64,000 nt of DNA from Tenacibaculum sp. MAR_2010_89 (GTDB lineage: Bacteria; Bacteroidota; Bacteroidia; Flavobacteriales; Flavobacteriaceae). Below the pieces are notes generated by a model. That model was not told the origin of the DNA. It saw only the letters and a program-made list of their open reading frames with translations, and did not search any database. Location of the stretch: the NCBI RefSeq assembly GCF_900105985.1, contig NZ_FNUB01000005.1:2666001-2730000 (forward strand). The letters are read 5' to 3'. A program made the translations under genes and the position numbers. Numbering within the stretch: the first letter of the stretch is position 1; each line of letters starts with the position of its first letter. Shown piece by piece: positions 58,501 through 64,000 of the stretch.

Positions 58501-58745
58501 ACTGGATTAGATTGATTAAAATTCCTTGTAAAAGAATAACTTTTATTTATATAATAATTAAGTTTATGAATGTCTTCTCTTCTCCCATTTTTGTATATTA
58601 AAGTTACTCGCCTTAACCCATTTATGGTACCACAACTAGAACTACCTTGTGCTACATATCCAGAAACATTTATCTTATACTGTTGTGAATATGATTCTGA
58701 TAAACTAATAAAAATAAAAAATAAAAAAAGTAATAGTTTTTTCAT
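46557..58745 (-). CDS. Giant SprB-repeat adhesin-like protein with T9SS sorting domain
   Basis: The 4,062-residue protein has a signal peptide (residues 1-20), an N-terminal region with a Gly/Lys-rich linker (about 215-265), roughly 42 SprB-type repeats of about 79 residues (about 458-3805; signature C-x-G, GG-TAPYTY-W, GxYT-V-D--GC), a PKD-like segment and a type A T9SS C-terminal domain (about 3985-4062, VYPNPSNGKF to VKKIIIK). SprB-like proteins are exported by T9SS and act as mobile surface adhesins in gliding; this one is shorter than F. johnsoniae SprB. Two tandem arrays of near-identical units lie inside it. It starts four bases after the FN3 gene, so it belongs to that operon. Confidence 0.92.
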   Translation of the reverse strand: MKKLLLFLFFIFISLSESYSQQYKINVSGYVAQGSSSCGTINGLRRVTLIYKNGRREDIHKLNYYINKSYSFTRNFNQSNPVVQVEFFTRARHKNWVGDCRSGREATKKVSVSIPCNSVRYNKNQIYQERIKSGYALIEVFPLPQIKFTNGSSIYSTQTACETSPVKLTSEYKLYRSPSTVYKWEFFDPVNKITRNTSGYQALIDRLTRARERWEDCINFDGGGGGDIPRAPQEEKKKKGNLQKRARPPGGGGNCDYYMDQVIEIRRLMRNYSPKTEQISIWRPITSKNGQAAIDLYLSNLYSSTADRKKALNNLKIQVRLNPGCNGLKDKSRTLSVQFLPEPPKIAKAPTFNQPLCSYSDVKGFVLYFKRQLFAHEKIEINLLRKFQNGSYVPEDNNVNITSLTRVSTNVYKYTWRSSRGKSIKGGDYRIEVSGFNKANNSPFCKQYKYDFKITVPTPITFNAAKVQDELCYNSKNGKIKITASGGTGSYVYSLNNGSTWSRPFGGTIILNNQAPGTYTIKVKDSNGCVDKTKSNVKVSIGRKSKITHVVTTSQTKHTSAPGNSDGSIRIGSVSGGTPISNYFNYTVLLKGSASNTKTGKAYTSGFTIPNLPAGIHKIIYKDKNNCTQQYTLPEIKDPKPIVFSVSAVTPDCYQGQGRINIASISGGYPKYTVIIKKNGSTIKTLSNITSSTFVNVTSGNYVVLIKDTRQGKLEKGITVSAQSQVKISSINISPIKCYNGKSTVRISATGGKSRSYQYAIWKGSSTVWQNSNTFSLAANTSSGYRFRIRDRNITSCTSVISGVRKISQPALLAVTNISVVDNKVFNGSVGKITLALGGGTSPYSVTWKKKNSSSTKTGQTITGLKAGFYTATIKDANGCTINSREIEVKELPELKLQLKVTKVITCNRGKGNLQATVTGGSGSYTYKWKRNGVLLSNSRNVLTNTIQGNYSVTVNDSHTNKTAAINLTEPSKVTLSIIKTDITCFNANNGKIKLVTNGGSGNYLYSIDNKASYKSTSTLSNNTIVGLSKGNYNVWLKDSKGCEIVGAKTTTVSEPSDINITSTSIINCDIPGGKTGSIAINIIGGNGGYTYKWTKNGTPVFIKTTKNINNLYAGLYKIEVTDSKGCKKNKDFEVKEPKPINVSIKQTKNILCFGESSASLLAEVKGGYPLNSVPSDFTYKWYLVNGGSKTLLNSDFKLTELKNKQKGTYRVEVNDSKGESAFAELSVNQPGKLNVNLSSSKDVSCFGGADGEITINVTGGVSTYSYKWSKQGDIGFSLSSKNVSNLPKGVYSVEVTDANNCKVTSINVEIKQPVKKLTIDSFNSENLKGFETNDGKASVEVSGGTPNYSYEWREKGKTTKIGSSKSINNLKAGEYELTIKDINNCSLIKIFKITQPNKLEVSKITQVNDILCFGDSNVNLTASIQGGTIPYTYKWYKKGSATVLSTKNALNTITGGTYVIKVTDKNLIKTEKEYVVNQPLKLEFSKVDVQNVLCYKGATGSISVEAKGGTAPYTYSWKHGATGSSISSLTGGDYTVTIRDKNLCEISKLIKVTTPATGLSISTEEEKDVTGFGLSNGSIKITANGGTPGYSYQWKDSTGKVLGSTSNELLNISGGTYTLLVSDKGNCTSTSTHIIKEPLLLEAKVEEVSILCNGGTGQLRSKVTGGVLPYSYKWTDSTGKVISTSTFIEEVSGVYNLEVTDKNNNKSKVSSINLVEPAVLVFGTINVVDVLCYKGATGSISVEAKGGTAPYTYSWKHGATGSSISSLTGGDYTVTIRDKNLCEISKLIKVTTPASGLSISTEEEKDVTGFGLSNGSIKITANGGTPGYSYQWKDSTGKVLGSTSNELLNISGGTYTLVVSDKGNCTSTSTHIIKEPLLLEAKVEEVSILCNGGTGQLRSKVTGGVLPYSYKWTDSTGKVISTSTFIEEVSGVYNLEVTDKNNNKSKVSSINLVEPAVLAFGTINVVDVLCYKGATGSISVEAKGGTAPYRYSWKHGATGSSISSLTGGDYTVTIRDKNLCEISKLIKVTTPASGLSISTEEEKDVTGFGLSNGSIKITANGGTPGYSYQWKDSTGKVLGSTTNELLNISGGTYTLLVSDKGNCTSTSTHIIKEPLLLEAKVEEVSILCNGGTGQLRSKVTGGVLPYSYKWTDSTGKVISTSTFIEEVSGVYNLEVTDKNNNKSKVSSINLSEPDVLAFGTINVVDVLCYKGATGSISVEAKGGTAPYTYSWKHGATGSSISLLTGGDYTVTIRDKNLCEISKLIKVTTPATGLSISTEEEKDVTGFGLSNGSIKITANGGTPGYSYQWKDSTGKVLGSTTNELLNISGGTYTLLVSDKGNCTSTSTHIIKEPLLLEAKVEEVSILCNGVTGQLRSKVTGGVLPYSYKWTDSTGKVISTSTFIEEVSGVYNLEVTDKNNNKSKVSSINLSEPLKLEFSKLEVVDINCYGGSTGSILVEAKGGTAPYTYTWKHSTDTNKLISGLKQGVYSVTITDKNGCSITNDSIKVNEPELYEISETNLFRPTSDLINDGRISIKIVGGVSPYNYLWKNEKGDIIKDANSSLKDDEINLLGEGTYTIRVTDSKGCIVEETYNLANPGELLVSVEQLQEITCYNGKSAILDVITIGGAGGNKYTWYNASDDSIVGNKKQLTNIVAGTYYVIVDNAAGIKEKSPLYEVKEPTKIELDFSSENVLCNKAANGSFTFNVKGGNNIYKYRYAFEGTGYSTWIRVNSNTAEVKNLKPGNHKIQLKDGNNCFALNSEGKDEFIIKITEPLQLEITELSLANPTGFQLSNGHIETSIKGGTAPYTYSWEASNGVSLSSSLRIENLQKATYTLKVKDSKGCNTEKTFELTEPVKLEVSINRNSIISCNGSSNGEIEAVVKGGVKNYTYKWHKEGDTSVVGTKAVLDNLSGGTYYVIITDANNNTVTSSKYELTEPSILTLGLASGYVSCGTGNDWEVKSTVTGGTAPYTYLWSTGDNTLDLKNVKAGVYTLTVVDVNGCKISKEVELVTPLNLEVTELSLANPTGFQLSNGHIETSIKGGTAPYTYSWEASNGVSLSSSLRIENLKKGTYTLKVKDSKGCSTEKTFKLIEPEKLEVSLKRNSIISCNGSSNGEIEAVVKGGVKGYTYKWHKEGSPSVVGTKAVLGNLSGGIYYVIIIDANNNTVTSSKYELTEPSILTLGLASGYVSCGTGNDWEVKSTVTGGTAPYIYLWNTGDNSSNLTNVKAGSYTLTVVDVNGCKITKEVELVAPLSLEIIELSLANPTGFGLSNGHIETSIKGGTAPYTYSWVTSSGVSLPSNLRIENLQKGRYTLKVKDSKGCSTEKTFKLTEPEKLEVSIKRNSVISCNGSSNGELQAIVNGGVQGYTYEWYKEVTPLLQGTTSTLSNLSGGTYYVIITDANNNTVSSSKYELIEPSILILALNADYVNCGTGNDWEIKTTVLGGTAPYTYLWNTGDNSSNLTNVKAGSYALTVVDVNGCKITKEVELVAPLSLKITELSLANPTGFGLSNGHIETSIKGGTAPYTYTWVASNGISLPSNLHLENLQKGTYELKIKDSKGCSTEKTFELSEPEKLEVSIKRNSIISCNGSSNGEIEAVVNGGVKNYTYQWYKDGNATVIGTTSTLSNLSGGTYYVIITDANNNIVTSSKYELKEPSILELKLTSDYVNCGKGNDWEVNSSVIGGTAPYTYLWSTGDNTSTLKDVKTGSYKLTVVDVNGCKVSNNITIVLPEPLKLDDYSLINPTCYQGNDGEIKLEVAGGAMPYSYKWSNGSVSNTLNNLIEGTYSVIITDNKGCSITESFKITSPEKIKLDLGKDVTLCKGQKIILDGSIKDGVNYSWTSSNGFTSTDSMVEVNESGTYKVISTDKKGCSVTDEIIVKTTNTEISANFIVSTQVFVNESFIAVNVSSPEPEESIWIVPNEGQIIDESGSYVEVLFDKVGEYEITLVTRIGECEEYITKTIYVIENDTDKDVKDSTGSQPMIKDFVVYPNPSNGKFKLDVKLKKENKVNVRIFGMYKNNLISAKKLDGKSEYTIDYDLTLVTGIYVVLIESDKERLVKKIIIK
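47563..50430 (-). repeat. Array B: four 717-bp units inside the giant gene
   Basis: The motif beginning acctgttgg recurs at 48231, 48948, 49665 and 50382, an exact 717-base period (239 codons). Each unit is three SprB repeats, in order ITELSLANPTGF, ISCNGSSNGE and CGTGNDWE types. Copies differ noticeably and the unit at the low-coordinate end is most diverged, so this array is older than array A. Outer boundaries are approximate. Confidence 0.85.
51451..54306 (-). repeat. Array A: four nearly identical 714-bp units inside the giant gene
   Basis: The string atcgcgaatc recurs at 51981, 52695, 53409 and 54123, an exact 714-base period (238 codons). Each unit is three SprB repeats (types VLCYKGATGS, DVTGFGLSNGS and ILCNGGTGQ). 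Translations differ at only a few positions per unit and silent sites also match, so the copies are young or kept alike by recombination. They code for about residues 1480-2431. Confidence 0.92.
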
Positions 58746-58749
58746 AGCA

Positions 58750-60846
58750 TTAATAATTTAATTCAATTTTTTTAAGGGGTGATTTTACTCCAGATGTAAA
58801 TACAGCTTGAAGTATATATGTGTATTTTGTATTGATTAAAAGATTTTTATCTCTAAATTTTTTAGTTTTAGATTTAAATACTTTATACATCGTTGGTCTT
58901 TTTCCTTCACTTGCTTTGTACAAAACAAACTCACTAACATTTACTTGTTTATAATTCCAATTTAACTGAATAAATTTTTGCTCTCTATTCACTTCACCAG
59001 TAAATTTATCAATACTTGGTTTCGATAAATTATCTAACACTTTTATTTTCAAAGGAGTTACTGGCTCTGATTCAAGTCCTGAATTATCAACTGTTAGTAT
59101 AGTATATAAGTATGTTTTACTAGCTATACCTGTAGCATCTACATATTTATTTTGTGGTAGAGGTAACTCTGCTATTAATTGCCATTGTAAACCTACTCCG
59201 TGTTCTTTTCTATATAACATAGTAACCTTAGCATCTTTACTTGTACTTGTTATCCAGTTCAAATTTACTTTTCCTTTATCTGTTTTAAATGAAGAAAATA
59301 CTGGAGATGTTGGTGGTACTATGTCTGGTCGATCTAATTCTAAAACATCTGAGAAACCTGATGGATTATATCTTTTATCAAAAGATTGAATTTTATAATA
59401 GATTTTTTTGTTTAGTGTTTTAATATTTACTGTATCAATAAAATTGCTAAAAGGGGTTGGCTCAAAAGTAATTTGAGTAAATTCATCAGTTTTTAAATTA
59501 GCCTTGAATATTCTATACCCTAAAAAATCAACTTCAGTATTTTGTTTCCAGTTTAATTTTACAACACCTAAAGAATCTATTGTACCACTTAATAAAGTTG
59601 GAGTAGCAGGAGGAGTACTATCATCAGGCTGCACCATTTTAGGAAAAGATTCCCTTCTACTTCCGTCATAACCAATACCTACTATTTTATAATAACTGAT
59701 TGGTTGTAATCTTGATAATCTTATGGTTCTTTGATTTTTTACAATCTGTTTCTTTACAGTCAAATAAACCCCTTTAGGTTTATTTGCTCTTACTAATTCA
59801 AATGATTTTAGTGTATTTATTCCTTCTGAAGGAAACTTCCAATTTAAAATAACATCTCCGTTATCTTGAAAAGATAAATCCGTAAGAAAAGGTGTATGTA
59901 CTAATGGTGTTATTCCTTTACCAGCTACTATATTTGAGTAAGGCCCTTGAATTCCAAAAGGTGAAATTCCTTTTATTCTATACTTGTACTCTTTATTATT
60001 CTGGAAAAGACTATCTACATACATCATTCTATTTGACGGATTCTTTTCTCGTTCTCCCATATTCACTATTGGAGTACTAGATAAGCTTTTAAATTTTTCA
60101 CCTCCATTATCTGACTTTTCAATAATATAATTAGTATAATATCTTTTTAGTATTGCAAAATTCCAACTTAAAATGGCTGTTTTATTTTTAAAAACTCCAA
60201 CAAATTCTTGTGGCTTGGGTAATGGTTTATAATCCATTAATCCTAAAAAAACTCCCCCAGATTTAATTTTATATTTTTTCTCTTTTGGTAATACTACTTT
60301 AATTGAATATAGATAACGTTCATTTGCTTTAACTGAAGTATCAATAAATGCTAATCCAGAAAACTTAGCGACTTCAAAATCCTGATCTGCTGCATATAAA
60401 GCAAATGTAAATCGTTGTTCAAAAGCTTGGGCTTGATTAATTATACTTATAACTCCATTACCTCCTTCATTCATGTTTACATCAAACTGTTCACCATATA
60501 AAGCTTGGGCTGCAATTGCTGCATTGTTATTTTTTTCTGTAAACTCTTTCCATTCCATCATAGGTTTTGGTTTTAGAGGTACAGTTACAAGCTGTTTTAC
60601 TTCAGGATTAGGTAAAACTTGTTTATCTCTAACAATGGTTTTTCTCTCAATAGTATATCCATATTTGTTAGCATATTTCCATGCTGTAGGTGTTGTAACT
60701 CCCCAACGTAACATGATACTTTTTTTCGTTGCTGTAGCGATTACTTTTACTTCTGGCAATTGATTACCGATAGCTTTTTGAGCAATCATATTGATATTAA
60801 CCAATAATAGTGCGACTATTAATAGGCTATTGATTTTCTTATTCAT
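58750..60846 (-). CDS. Exported multi-FN3 protein
   Basis: The 698-residue protein has a signal peptide (residues 1-23, cut after IAQ) and about five fibronectin type III-like domains (roughly from residues 30, 210, 320, 415, 515 and 610), recognised by repeated core strands such as KSIMLRWGV, TAILSWNF, DVILNWKF, VVKLNWKQN, KVNLNWIT and FIQLNWNY. It has no T9SS C-terminal domain, so it may be periplasmic or held by its partners. Its ATG overlaps the end of the upstream giant (8 bases) and its stop is four bases before the SprB-repeat gene. The tight packing implies one assembly or export unit. Confidence 0.85.
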   Translation of the reverse strand: MNKKINSLLIVALLLVNINMIAQKAIGNQLPEVKVIATATKKSIMLRWGVTTPTAWKYANKYGYTIERKTIVRDKQVLPNPEVKQLVTVPLKPKPMMEWKEFTEKNNNAAIAAQALYGEQFDVNMNEGGNGVISIINQAQAFEQRFTFALYAADQDFEVAKFSGLAFIDTSVKANERYLYSIKVVLPKEKKYKIKSGGVFLGLMDYKPLPKPQEFVGVFKNKTAILSWNFAILKRYYTNYIIEKSDNGGEKFKSLSSTPIVNMGEREKNPSNRMMYVDSLFQNNKEYKYRIKGISPFGIQGPYSNIVAGKGITPLVHTPFLTDLSFQDNGDVILNWKFPSEGINTLKSFELVRANKPKGVYLTVKKQIVKNQRTIRLSRLQPISYYKIVGIGYDGSRRESFPKMVQPDDSTPPATPTLLSGTIDSLGVVKLNWKQNTEVDFLGYRIFKANLKTDEFTQITFEPTPFSNFIDTVNIKTLNKKIYYKIQSFDKRYNPSGFSDVLELDRPDIVPPTSPVFSSFKTDKGKVNLNWITSTSKDAKVTMLYRKEHGVGLQWQLIAELPLPQNKYVDATGIASKTYLYTILTVDNSGLESEPVTPLKIKVLDNLSKPSIDKFTGEVNREQKFIQLNWNYKQVNVSEFVLYKASEGKRPTMYKVFKSKTKKFRDKNLLINTKYTYILQAVFTSGVKSPLKKIELNY

Positions 60847-63800
60847 TTAAAGGGTTTGTGTACTTTACTAAATTTTTTCTACTTGTTTGAACTTGGCCTG
60901 GTAAAACGTACTTAAATGTTGTTTTATATTTTCCTCTTCTCATATAAGGAAAAGCTTCTGTTACAATTTTTCTGTACTGTGGATTATTTTGCCATGGTAA
61001 ATTTGAATTTACTAGTTGGTAACTCAAATCTTCAAAATCTTGAAGGTAATAGTGAGTAACATTATATCTATAAGGATTGTATTGATTAATTTCACCAGTA
61101 TAATCATTCTCTAAATATGTTAAATACCACGTCATAGGTTCAACCCCTTCAACTGGTGGAACTCCTACTTTATTTGTTTCTCTATTTACTTCAATTGTAC
61201 CTGCTAATGGATAACTGTTATATATTAATGGATAAATTTCTTTTCTGTAATAACTATCATCTAATACTGCTCTAGCTACTACAAGTGATTTATTACCCGA
61301 ATATTGACTTCCTCTTAATTCAACTAAATCAAATGCTTCTTGATTGTCAATCGCTGCTAATAATGTTAATCCATAAGGGTATTGTACATGCTCGTATAAA
61401 TCTTTATTTTTATTCATATCACGCATTTTATCATAAAAAGTAGCGTATAAACTTGTTCTAAACTTATGTGTTAATAGTTCTCTTTCTCCGTCTTTACTAA
61501 CACTTCCTTCAGCTTTTCTAGATTTTACATTTACTGTATTTCCAGAATCACTACTTCCTAAATTTTTACTTGTATATTTTTCAGAAACATTACCATCTAA
61601 ACTACTTCCTTTTGAAACCAACTTAATATTTACATTGTATTCAGTTTGATTTTCCATTCCATTAGGTAAACTATATGATAATTGTTTGCTAGAGGAATTA
61701 TAAACATATTCTCTCTTCAATACATTTCCGGTAGAAGCTGTCATTATCATTTCTTTTTTCCAGTCTGGAACAGCATCAAACAAGTATGTTTGCCCTCTTT
61801 TTAGTTTTATATAAGCATTATTATACTCTTCGATAAAAAAGTTTTTCTGCCCTAAAACAGGATACATATATTCTATATTACTTAAAGGAATTGTTTTAGG
61901 TGCATCTCCACTAGTAAAACTCACCTCTTTAGTTTCTAAAGCTGGTTTTCCATCAGATTTGATCACTTGCCAACTATTATTTTTAAACTCCTCAAAATGT
62001 AATTGAACAAAAGCTTTTAATTGAGCATGTGGTGGTAAAATTTCATGAGAATAAAATGCAACCACATCATTACGATCATTCCATTTTAACTCTCCTATTA
62101 TTTTTTCACTACCATTAGTCACAGAAAATTCATCTAATAATATTTTATATTTTCTGTCTCCAGTTTCATCAGGTAATTCAAAAACTTTATTTATCTGTAA
62201 ATTAAACACTGCTTGTGGGGCAACAAAAACATCAATATCTCCACTACCATCTTTAGGAGTTAAATCACTAATAACAACAATTCCATCAAGCGGACTACCT
62301 CCTACAATTTCACATTTTTCTCCAAGTTCAACCTTAAATCTAAATCGTCCTTTTATTAATCCTCCTAATAAATTATACTTACCACCTAAATAACCTCTAA
62401 ACCAAGCTGGGTTTGGAAGTCTTGCTTGTAATAAAACTGCACCACCCCCACTAATTATTGGGATTTTAGTTTTAGAACCAAATAATTTAAACGTTAATCC
62501 TAATTCTCCTTGCAAATATGCATATGCTTGACCGTTTGCATACCAACCATTCATACCAACTGGCTCAGAAGAACCTTTACAGTGTGCATCTCCATAATCT
62601 TTAAGCATTATGTCAAAACCAACACCGGCATCAAAACGTGCATAGAAAATTAAAAATGTTAAGTCTCCAGTTGTAACACTTAAACTAGCACCAAATGCTA
62701 ATCCTTTTCCTGATTCCAATAAATTTAAGTCACGCATGTAATCTAACTCAGAAACATCTAACCCTAAAATATCAGCTACAATAGGCGGTGGTGGTGGACT
62801 TCCGGGCAAATTATCACCAACCATGAAGTAACTATCCATCTGTACCTTTAAAATACCAAGGTCAATTTTAATTCCTACTCTATCTTCTGGAGTTCCTATT
62901 AATAAATGCCATTCATCAGATGACACATAAAAATCTAACCAACCTGCTCTTCCAGATGGACCTACTCCTTTTATAATTCCGAAATTTATATATACTTCAG
63001 ATGTTGCTTGAAAAATATCGTTTACAAAATCAAATCCTATAAATACATTCGCAGAAATAGCTCCTGAAGGACTTTGGGCTGGTATTCCTGGATTATCTTT
63101 ATCTGCTATACCTGATAAATTACTACTCACTTTATCAAAAAAGTCATTTGGTAATGCAGCAATTAACTCTCCAAAACCTTTAAAATAAATTTCTTGTAAT
63201 CCACCTGACTTTCTAAAAGCCATTCCAAATTCAACTGTTGCATGGAATAAATCTTCTGAGTTTTGTGTTATAATTCCTACAGAAGCTTTCATTCCAAAAG
63301 CATTATCTTCATATGGCTCATAAATAACCCCAGAAGTTGAGGCTCCGATTTCTTTAAAGGCGGCATCTTTTACATTTGTATTACCAGCCATCTTCATTCT
63401 ATTGTAAAAACCTCCTCCAAAAGAATTTAACGCAAAACCTGTAAAGACTGGGATTCCATTTGGTATAGTCACTTGTGCATCAGCAAACCAATATCTAAAA
63501 GTTTTCGTTCTTCCAAATAATGCTTTTGCTTCAACTTCTAACTTCATTCCCTTAGAAAACTTAGCTCCTACTGCACCAGCAAAACCAGTTCCATATGTAG
63601 GGTCATCTTCAAAAATAAAAATAGCTCCTTTTAATTGCATTCCTGCAACCTCCATTTGTATAAATAGATGTTCTAATTTTACACCATCAAACTTCCATTT
63701 ATTTCCTTGTTCATCTAATTTACCTTTAATAGCTAATTTAGATGCTCCACCATTAGCTCCGTCTCCTTCAGAAGTAAGATTTATTTCAAAATCGAAAAAT

Positions 63801-64000
63801 AACTCAGCTCTGTTACCTGTAGGAGTTCTTAATCCTATTTCATTTATGGCTATTGGAAAATTAGCAATCTTCAATTTTCCTTTTACCCCAAAATATTCGA
63901 CGGAAAAATTGGGGGACTCCGTTTGAAGCACCATTTTTTGAAAAGTAATTCCTTCAAAATTTATAACACTTTTAGAAGTATCTTTTGGTGGACTTGATGA
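60839..64000 (-). CDS. Large protein of unknown family, N-terminus beyond the window
   Basis: At least 1,053 residues are visible; the frame is open to base 64000, so the internal ATG at 63934 is not the likely start. The visible part is beta-rich and repetitive: amphipathic strands with GFGEL, GAVGAKFSKGMKLEVEAK and GGKYNLLGGLIKGRFRFKVEL, then Ig-like segments (VFELPDETG.., ELKWNDRNDVVAFY) and a C-terminal YLTYLENDYTGEINQY region. A poly-Pro run (GSPPPPPIV) separates halves near residue 385. I do not recognise a family. The aspect is of a very large envelope or surface scaffold. It is the first visible gene of the giant-protein operon. Confidence 0.75.
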   Translation of the reverse strand, partial: SSSPPKDTSKSVINFEGITFQKMVLQTESPNFSVEYFGVKGKLKIANFPIAINEIGLRTPTGNRAELFFDFEINLTSEGDGANGGASKLAIKGKLDEQGNKWKFDGVKLEHLFIQMEVAGMQLKGAIFIFEDDPTYGTGFAGAVGAKFSKGMKLEVEAKALFGRTKTFRYWFADAQVTIPNGIPVFTGFALNSFGGGFYNRMKMAGNTNVKDAAFKEIGASTSGVIYEPYEDNAFGMKASVGIITQNSEDLFHATVEFGMAFRKSGGLQEIYFKGFGELIAALPNDFFDKVSSNLSGIADKDNPGIPAQSPSGAISANVFIGFDFVNDIFQATSEVYINFGIIKGVGPSGRAGWLDFYVSSDEWHLLIGTPEDRVGIKIDLGILKVQMDSYFMVGDNLPGSPPPPPIVADILGLDVSELDYMRDLNLLESGKGLAFGASLSVTTGDLTFLIFYARFDAGVGFDIMLKDYGDAHCKGSSEPVGMNGWYANGQAYAYLQGELGLTFKLFGSKTKIPIISGGGAVLLQARLPNPAWFRGYLGGKYNLLGGLIKGRFRFKVELGEKCEIVGGSPLDGIVVISDLTPKDGSGDIDVFVAPQAVFNLQINKVFELPDETGDRKYKILLDEFSVTNGSEKIIGELKWNDRNDVVAFYSHEILPPHAQLKAFVQLHFEEFKNNSWQVIKSDGKPALETKEVSFTSGDAPKTIPLSNIEYMYPVLGQKNFFIEEYNNAYIKLKRGQTYLFDAVPDWKKEMIMTASTGNVLKREYVYNSSSKQLSYSLPNGMENQTEYNVNIKLVSKGSSLDGNVSEKYTSKNLGSSDSGNTVNVKSRKAEGSVSKDGERELLTHKFRTSLYATFYDKMRDMNKNKDLYEHVQYPYGLTLLAAIDNQEAFDLVELRGSQYSGNKSLVVARAVLDDSYYRKEIYPLIYNSYPLAGTIEVNRETNKVGVPPVEGVEPMTWYLTYLENDYTGEINQYNPYRYNVTHYYLQDFEDLSYQLVNSNLPWQNNPQYRKIVTEAFPYMRRGKYKTTFKYVLPGQVQTSRKNLVKYTNPLNE

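Noticed and set aside
57873-58761. Small plus-strand frames of 84 and 63 codons in the giant gene's N-terminal region
   Set aside because: Opposite a well-supported coding frame, without a promoter, and with no recognisable product.
60839-63934. Treating the 1,031-codon frame as a complete protein starting at 63934
   Set aside because: The frame continues open for 22 codons to the window edge, with no signal peptide at 63934, so the true N-terminus lies outside.

Overview
The window is AT-rich chromosomal DNA from a member of the Bacteroidota, most likely a marine Flavobacteriaceae (Tenacibaculum/Polaribacter-like by gene style; the genus is inference). Evidence: promoters of the TAnnTTTG type, few recognisable Shine-Dalgarno sequences, DnaX without its zinc module, a ~1,100-residue SecA, a 480-residue GAPDH with an N-terminal extension, MutS2 without an Smr domain, SprB-repeat proteins with a type IX secretion (T9SS) C-terminal domain, and SusC-type sequences. 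No tRNA, rRNA, CRISPR array, insertion sequence or prophage was recognised. No gene-free gap exceeds 300 bases; the largest is 2674-2962.

Layout. 1-1976: C-terminally truncated TPR sensor histidine kinase, overlapping an upstream unknown gene. 2065-6401: AlkB-like dioxygenase, dnaX, and a MutS-family ATPase with membrane segments. 6425-9669: bamD-rpoZ-coaBC-DUF4835 operon (outer-membrane assembly, RNA polymerase omega, coenzyme A). 9792-12896: ferritin, then a lipoprotein-small protein-dapA operon. 13002-16025: DoxX-like protein facing a lysoplasmalogenase/WYL regulator/GyrI-like/two DUF1801 operon. 16076-19111: two DinB-like genes leading into ligA. 19231-25921: lipocalin-like protein, GAPDH, HtrA protease, then dapF-GNAT-mltG and a lysozyme-like gene with no ATG. 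25934-30014: dnaA-LMW phosphatase-methyltransferase operon, diverging from a thioesterase-adenosyltransferase pair and a DUF2795 gene. 30137-38524: secA, a metallophosphoesterase-glycosyltransferase pair, ung and mutS2. 38717-46463: VIT/VWA/SusC-plug/TPR/DUF2135 chimera, recG with an SH3-like exported protein, and an rRNA m5C methyltransferase. 46557-64000: one operon of three large exported proteins running off the window edge: a >1,050-residue protein of unknown family, a multi-FN3 protein, and a 4,062-residue SprB-repeat giant with a T9SS sorting domain.

How it fits together. Much of the window is housekeeping: replication and repair (dnaX, dnaA, ligA, recG, ung, mutS2, alkB), envelope biogenesis (bamD, secA, mltG, dapA, dapF, HtrA) and central metabolism. 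The accessory content is the cell-surface material: the giant-protein operon and the VIT chimera. The giant gene holds two separate tandem arrays, four units of 714 bp and four units of 717 bp, each unit being three SprB repeats. These are the most interesting structures present, with the membrane MutS protein and the non-ATG lysozyme-like gene next.
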